From: Terriglobia bacterium
GTDB taxonomy: Bacteria; Acidobacteriota; Terriglobia; JAJPHL01
Length of the DNA stretch: 64,000 bases
Assembly: GCA_021325275.1 (NCBI GenBank)
Contig: JAJPHL010000010.1
Coordinates: 30,666 to 94,665, forward strand
Reading direction: 5' to 3'
A program made the position numbers and the translations under genes. Shown piece by piece: positions 60,251-64,000 of this stretch. Below the pieces are notes generated by a model. That model saw only the letters and a program-made list of their open reading frames with translations. It searched no databases and was not told the DNA's origin. Positions within the stretch are counted from its first letter, which is position 1. The number at the start of each line of letters is the position of its first letter.

Positions 60251-62680
60251 ATGGACACGTTTCGCCAAGACCTGACCTACGCCGTCCGCATGCTCGCGCG
60301 ACGCCCTGGATTCACGTTCGTCGCCGTCGTCACGCTCGCGCTGGGGATTGCCGCCAACACCGCGATCTTCAGCCTCATCGACGGCGTGTTGTTTCGGCCG
60401 CTGCCGTACGCGCAGCCCGATCGCTTGCTGAACCTGTACACGGTCTACCCGAACTCGGACGGGAAGCCCGATATCTTCTCGCCGCCGAACTATCTCGACG
60501 TCGCGACGCACTCGCGCACGCTCGCGGCGGTGGGCGCGTCCACCGATTTCAGTTTCACGCTTTCCGGCGACGGCCAAAGCGTTCCGGAATATTTGCCAGG
60601 CACGCTGATGACCGCGTCGATGGCGCAAGTGCTGGGCGTTTCGCCGCGCGTGGGCCGCTGGTTCACGGCGGAGGAAGACGATGGCAACGCCGCGGTCGCG
60701 GTGATTTCCGATGCGCTGTGGAAGTCGCGCTTCGGCGGCGACGCGCAAGTGCTGGGCCGCGCGCTGCAACTCAATGGACGGGCATTTCAAGTGATCGGCG
60801 TGCTGGCACCCGGCGTGGGATATCCGACGCTCGTGCCGCAAATTTACGCGCCGATCAATTTCACGCCGGCGCTGAAGAGCGAATCGAACCGCGGCAACGT
60901 CTTCGTGAACGTGGCCGCCCGACTGAAAGACGGCTCGGACCTCCCGGCCGCGCGCGCCGAACTCGAGTCGATGGCCGCGGCGATGTCGGCGCAGTATCCG
61001 CTCGACGCGGGAGTCAAGATGGGCGCGATGACGCTGCTCGAAAGCATTGTCGGCAACATGCGCACCACGCTCTTGGTGCTGTGGGCGGCGGTGGGATTTC
61101 TCCTGGCGGTGGCATGCGCCAATGTCGCGAACCTTTTGTTGACGCACGCCGCGGGACGCCAGCGCGAGTTCGCACTGCGGCGGTCGCTGGGGGCCACGGG
61201 ATGGCGTCTCGCGCGCCAATTGTTGACCGAAAGCGTGATGCTCGCGGCGCTCGGCGGCGCGGCGGGGTTGCTTCTCGCCGTGTGGGCCGTCCCGGTGATG
61301 TCGGCAAATCTGCCGAAGTCGTTCCCGCATGTTCACGACATCACCATGGACACGCGTGTACTTCTATTCACGCTGGCGGCGTCGTTGGTGACCGGCACAT
61401 TGTTCGGTCTCGCGCCGGTGCTCGGCGCGATGCGCCGCGACTTGGCGGGTACGCTGCGCGACAGCGAACGCGGCGGGCAGACCGGCGCGCAGAAGCGCTT
61501 GGGTCGCGTGCTGGCGGCGGGCGAAGTGGCGGCCGTGCTTGTGCTGCTCACCGGCGCGGGACTCGCGATGCGTAGTTTGCTGGAACTGAGCCGCGTGAAT
61601 CCCGGATTCCGTGGACCCGGCGTGATTGTGTGGCAATTGTTTCTGCCGTCGACGCGTTATCCGAATCAGGCGGCGCAGCGGGCTTTTTACGATCGCGTAG
61701 TCGGTGAGGTGCGATCGCTGCCCGGCGTGAAGTCGGCGGCACTGGCGCAGCCGCTGCCGTTTGGTCCACGCGACATTACTTCGGACGCCAATTTTATGAT
61801 CGCGGGACAACCTCCGCTTCCGCCGAATCAACGGCCGGTGGGTTTGGTGGCGCGCGTGAGTCCGGAGTATTTTCAAGCGATGAACGTTCCCGTACTGCGC
61901 GGACGCGCGTTCACGGCCGACGACGGCCCAACGTCAACCGTTGTGGTCGTGTCGGCGGCGCTGGCCAATACGTATTTTCCGGGGCAGGACGCCGTCGGCC
62001 AACATTTGCTGCTCGGCAGTTCGCGGCTCGATGTGCAGATTATCGGCGTGGTCGGCGACGTCACGCATTTGAATTTGCGGAACGCCCCGCGGCCGGAGTT
62101 TTATCTCCCGCTGGCGCGATTTACCACCGGCGCCGCAGGACTCGTGGTGCGCACGGTGAGCGATTCGTCCGCCGTTTCGCCGGAAATGATGAACGCGTTG
62201 CAACAGCGCGTGTGGCAGATCGATCCCGCGTTGGCGGGCAATCTCGCAGCGCCCATGGAAGAGTTGCTGCACTCGTCGCTGGCGCCCGAACGCAGCCTCG
62301 CGGGATTGCTTGGGACCTTTGCAGGTGTGGCCCTGACGCTTGGGCTGATCGGTGTGTACGGCGTGCTTTCGTACGCCGTGCGGCAACGCACGCGCGAAAT
62401 CGGAATTCGCTTGGCTCTGGGCGCATCGCAAGGCGAGATCCTGCGCATGGTGCTGGGCGAAGCGATGCGACTGGCGGGCGCAGGCGTTGCCGTGGGTGCG
62501 GTCGCTGCGGTTGGGCTGTCGCGCTATGTTCAGACGATATTGTTCAACGTGAAGGCGCTCGATTTCACGACCTTCGCGATTGTGGCGTTGACGCTGCCTC
62601 TGGCAGCGATGGCCGCGGCGTATGTTCCGGCGCGCCGCGCGGCGCACGTGGATCCGGCGCAATCGTTGCGCGCGGAATAA
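60251..62680 (+). CDS. MacB-like orphan ABC permease (ADOP family), second copy
   Basis: An 809-residue duplicated permease related to the one at 47290-49758. Key segments are the start [21 protein letters not shown] and [25 protein letters not shown] periplasmic MacB-like domain follows, then [40 protein letters not shown], a second periplasmic domain, [20 protein letters not shown], and the end [17 protein letters not shown]. No ATPase is adjacent. The TAA stop is the outer edge of a long inverted repeat. Substrate unknown. Confidence 0.93.
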   Translation: MDTFRQDLTYAVRMLARRPGFTFVAVVTLALGIAANTAIFSLIDGVLFRPLPYAQPDRLLNLYTVYPNSDGKPDIFSPPNYLDVATHSRTLAAVGASTDFSFTLSGDGQSVPEYLPGTLMTASMAQVLGVSPRVGRWFTAEEDDGNAAVAVISDALWKSRFGGDAQVLGRALQLNGRAFQVIGVLAPGVGYPTLVPQIYAPINFTPALKSESNRGNVFVNVAARLKDGSDLPAARAELESMAAAMSAQYPLDAGVKMGAMTLLESIVGNMRTTLLVLWAAVGFLLAVACANVANLLLTHAAGRQREFALRRSLGATGWRLARQLLTESVMLAALGGAAGLLLAVWAVPVMSANLPKSFPHVHDITMDTRVLLFTLAASLVTGTLFGLAPVLGAMRRDLAGTLRDSERGGQTGAQKRLGRVLAAGEVAAVLVLLTGAGLAMRSLLELSRVNPGFRGPGVIVWQLFLPSTRYPNQAAQRAFYDRVVGEVRSLPGVKSAALAQPLPFGPRDITSDANFMIAGQPPLPPNQRPVGLVARVSPEYFQAMNVPVLRGRAFTADDGPTSTVVVVSAALANTYFPGQDAVGQHLLLGSSRLDVQIIGVVGDVTHLNLRNAPRPEFYLPLARFTTGAAGLVVRTVSDSSAVSPEMMNALQQRVWQIDPALAGNLAAPMEELLHSSLAPERSLAGLLGTFAGVALTLGLIGVYGVLSYAVRQRTREIGIRLALGASQGEILRMVLGEAMRLAGAGVAVGAVAAVGLSRYVQTILFNVKALDFTTFAIVALTLPLAAMAAAYVPARRAAHVDPAQSLRAE

Positions 62681-62815
62681 ATTTGGAGTGCGGCGACTTG
62701 TCGCCGCTTTCGACGCGCGAGGCTTGACTCGCGCGCCCGTTTTTAACTACGTGTATCGCGGCCCGCGCCAAGCCGCGGGCTAACAAAGCGGCGACAAGTC
62801 GCCGCACTCCAAATT
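62680..62815. repeat. Inverted repeat with perfect 31-base arms between convergent genes
   Basis: Arms 62680-62710 and 62785-62815 (AATTTGGAGTGCGGCGACTT...) are exact reverse complements. The loop holds two smaller palindromes (CGCGCGAGGC..., CCCGCG...CGCGGG). The left arm begins with the last base of the permease TAA, and the right arm overlaps the TAA of the M16 gene, so both genes stop exactly at the element's edges. It may act as a bidirectional terminator. Confidence 0.9.
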
Positions 62816-63925
62816 ACTTCACCGGATTACCATCGGCGTCGATCTTGTGGATCTCGCCGATGTTCAATTGCCGGATGCCCGCTTCGACCTTCGACATGTC
62901 GCCGACCACGACGTAGACCAAGTGGCCCGGCTGGATGAGCCGCTTCGCCAGTGCATTCGCTGTTTCCGGCGTCAGCGCCATCGCCTTCTGCGTGTACGTG
63001 TTGTAGTAATCCTCGGGCAGATTGAACGAAAGGATCGTCGTATACGCTTGCGCCAGTTGTCCGCTGGACTCGAAATTACCGGGCAGGCTCAGCGTGTCAT
63101 TCGACTGGGTGTTCTTGAGCTCTTCAGCCGTGATCGGCTTCGCGCCGGCGATTCCCTTGTACTCTTTCACGACTTCGGCCAGCGATTCCGCCGTCTTATC
63201 GGTCTGCACCGGCGAGAGACTGAAGTAGGGACGCTGGCCGCGCGCACTCAACAGCACGGACTGCGCGCCGTACGACCAGTGTTTGTCCTCGCGCAAATTC
63301 ATATTGAGCCGGGCACTGAACGTTCCGCCGAAAATGTCGTTGACGATTTGGATCGCCACCGCATCGGGACTGTTTCGCGGCGGGGCGAGCTGTGCGGCGA
63401 AAATCACGCTCTGCGCCGAGCCGGGGCGATCGATCAAGTACACAACGTCATTCGCCGGCTCCGGCACTTCCGGTACGTTCTTCTTCGGCGCTTCGCCGGA
63501 CTTCCATCCCGCGAAGAGGGCTTCGAGTTGCGGCTTGATTTCACTTAACGTCGTGTCGCCGACCACCAGCAGCGTCGTGTTGTTAGGCTTGAACCACTCG
63601 GAGTGGAACTTCGCGAGGTCGGCGCGCGTCATGTTTTTCACGCTGTCTTCGGTGCCCGATCCGGTGAAGGAATTCGCGTACGGGTGTCCCTTGCCGTAGA
63701 GCAGAGCAGGAAGCACGCGCTGCGCCATCGCATTCGGATTCAGTTTTTCGCGCTGAATCGCGGCGATCCGATCCTTTTGCAGGCGGTCAAAATCCTTCTG
63801 CGGGAACGCCGGATGCAACAGCAAATCGGCGTAAACCGCCAGCGACTGTTTCATCGTGGCTTTCAGCGTATTGAGCGTCACGTTGGCCGTATCCAGGCTG
63901 TTTGAATGTATAAGTACGCAAACTC
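62814..63925 (-). pseudogene. M16 family metallopeptidase, 5'-truncated
   Basis: A frame that reads as the latter part of an M16 (pitrilysin) peptidase: NSLDTANVTLNTLKATM, YADLLLHPAFPQKDFDRLQKDRI, FHSEWFKPNNTTLLVVGD, and the second-domain segments GGTFSARLNMNLREDKHWSYGA and NTQSNDTLSLPGNFE. The N-terminal part with the zinc motif HxxEH is missing. Going upstream, the match stops near 63905-63925, where an in-frame stop and a different sequence with inverted ends appear. The first possible start codon inside is a GTG at 63881 without a ribosome site. So the gene seems cut by an insertion or rearrangement and cannot make an active enzyme alone, unless it worked as an inactive partner subunit. 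Confidence 0.75.
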
Positions 63926-64000
63926 GAGGAGCCTCCAGGGTTTACAAAGAGCTGAACTCAGCGGGACGCTGATTCAGAAACAAACTCAAGGAGGCTCCTC
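63926..64000. repeat. Sequence with 11-base inverted ends at the window edge, possible mobile-element end
   Basis: GAGGAGCCTCC (63926-63936) and GGAGGCTCCTC (63990-64000) are perfect inverted repeats 53 bases apart. They begin exactly where the M16 homology ends. It may be the tip of an insertion sequence continuing beyond the window or a small miniature element. No transposase is visible in what is given. Confidence 0.4.

Noticed and set aside
59915..61336. 473-codon minus-strand frame opposite the HTH-propeller and ADOP genes
   Set aside because: Crosses the gap between two real genes, including the repeat, and has no family features.

Overview
The window looks like a chromosomal segment of an Acidobacteriota bacterium, most likely of the Solibacter/Bryobacter group. 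The reasons are two very large Oar-like TonB-dependent receptors with an N-terminal Cna-B/carboxypeptidase-regulatory domain, two long orphan MacB-type permeases (ADOP family), a Solibacter-type secreted domain joined to a collagen-like protein, a serine/threonine kinase with a periplasmic C-terminal domain, a PEP-CTERM HAF-repeat protein and many secreted peptidases. The DNA is GC-rich throughout, and most of it is ordinary single-copy chromosome rather than a mobile island. No rRNA, tRNA or CRISPR array was seen.

Layout. 1-5.2 kb (minus strand): 5' part of a secreted protein, a Ser/Thr kinase, an old-yellow-enzyme NADPH dehydrogenase, and the threonine-degradation pair tdh-kbl. 5.3-12.2 kb (plus): two TonB-dependent receptor genes sharing a promoter-like block. 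12.2-15.1 kb: three unrecognised, mostly secreted proteins. 15.1-24.6 kb (minus): RCK potassium channel, penicillin-acylase-type Ntn hydrolase, response regulator, ROK kinase plus a Tricorn-like S41 protease, and glpX. 24.8-28.4 kb: O-methyltransferase, BrnT/BrnA-type toxin-antitoxin pair, ftsY and a frameshifted ABC-F ATPase. 28.7-33.0 kb: purQ-purL-purF. 33.0-37.8 kb: collagen-like protein and an M28 peptidase. 38.0-47.3 kb: a complete Kdp potassium-uptake locus with an unusually divided KdpD sensor and a degraded toxin-antitoxin module inside it. 47.3-49.8 kb: ADOP permease. 49.8-56.0 kb (minus): a seven-gene suf iron-sulphur operon (sufB-C-D-S-U, Rrf2 regulator, sufT) behind a promoter overlapped by a palindrome. 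56.2-64 kb: small nucleotidyltransferase-like protein, HAF/PEP-CTERM protein, a transmembrane HTH-propeller-LamG protein, a second ADOP permease, and an M16 peptidase gene lacking its 5' half.

How the genes work together. The clear pathways are threonine to glycine plus acetyl-CoA (tdh, kbl), the early-middle steps of purine synthesis (purQLF), high-affinity K+ import under two-component control (kdp), and Fe-S cluster assembly with its own feedback regulator (suf). The channel at 15-16 kb is a second potassium function.

The most distinctive non-genic feature is a set of intergenic hairpin repeats. Five are built from iterated CRCAGA-like units. Three are copies of a GGACAGGCG-type palindrome. 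Two more are long-armed hairpins. Several of these sit exactly on, or supply, the stop codon of a neighbouring gene. Other points worth a look are the split KdpD, a toxin gene with an apparent internal deletion, a 27-residue peptide ahead of kdpF, an A-rich repeat occupying the intercistronic gaps before kbl and sufC, and several genes whose -10 element is so close to the start codon that they may be leaderless. All functional statements rest on reading motifs by eye; no database search was run.
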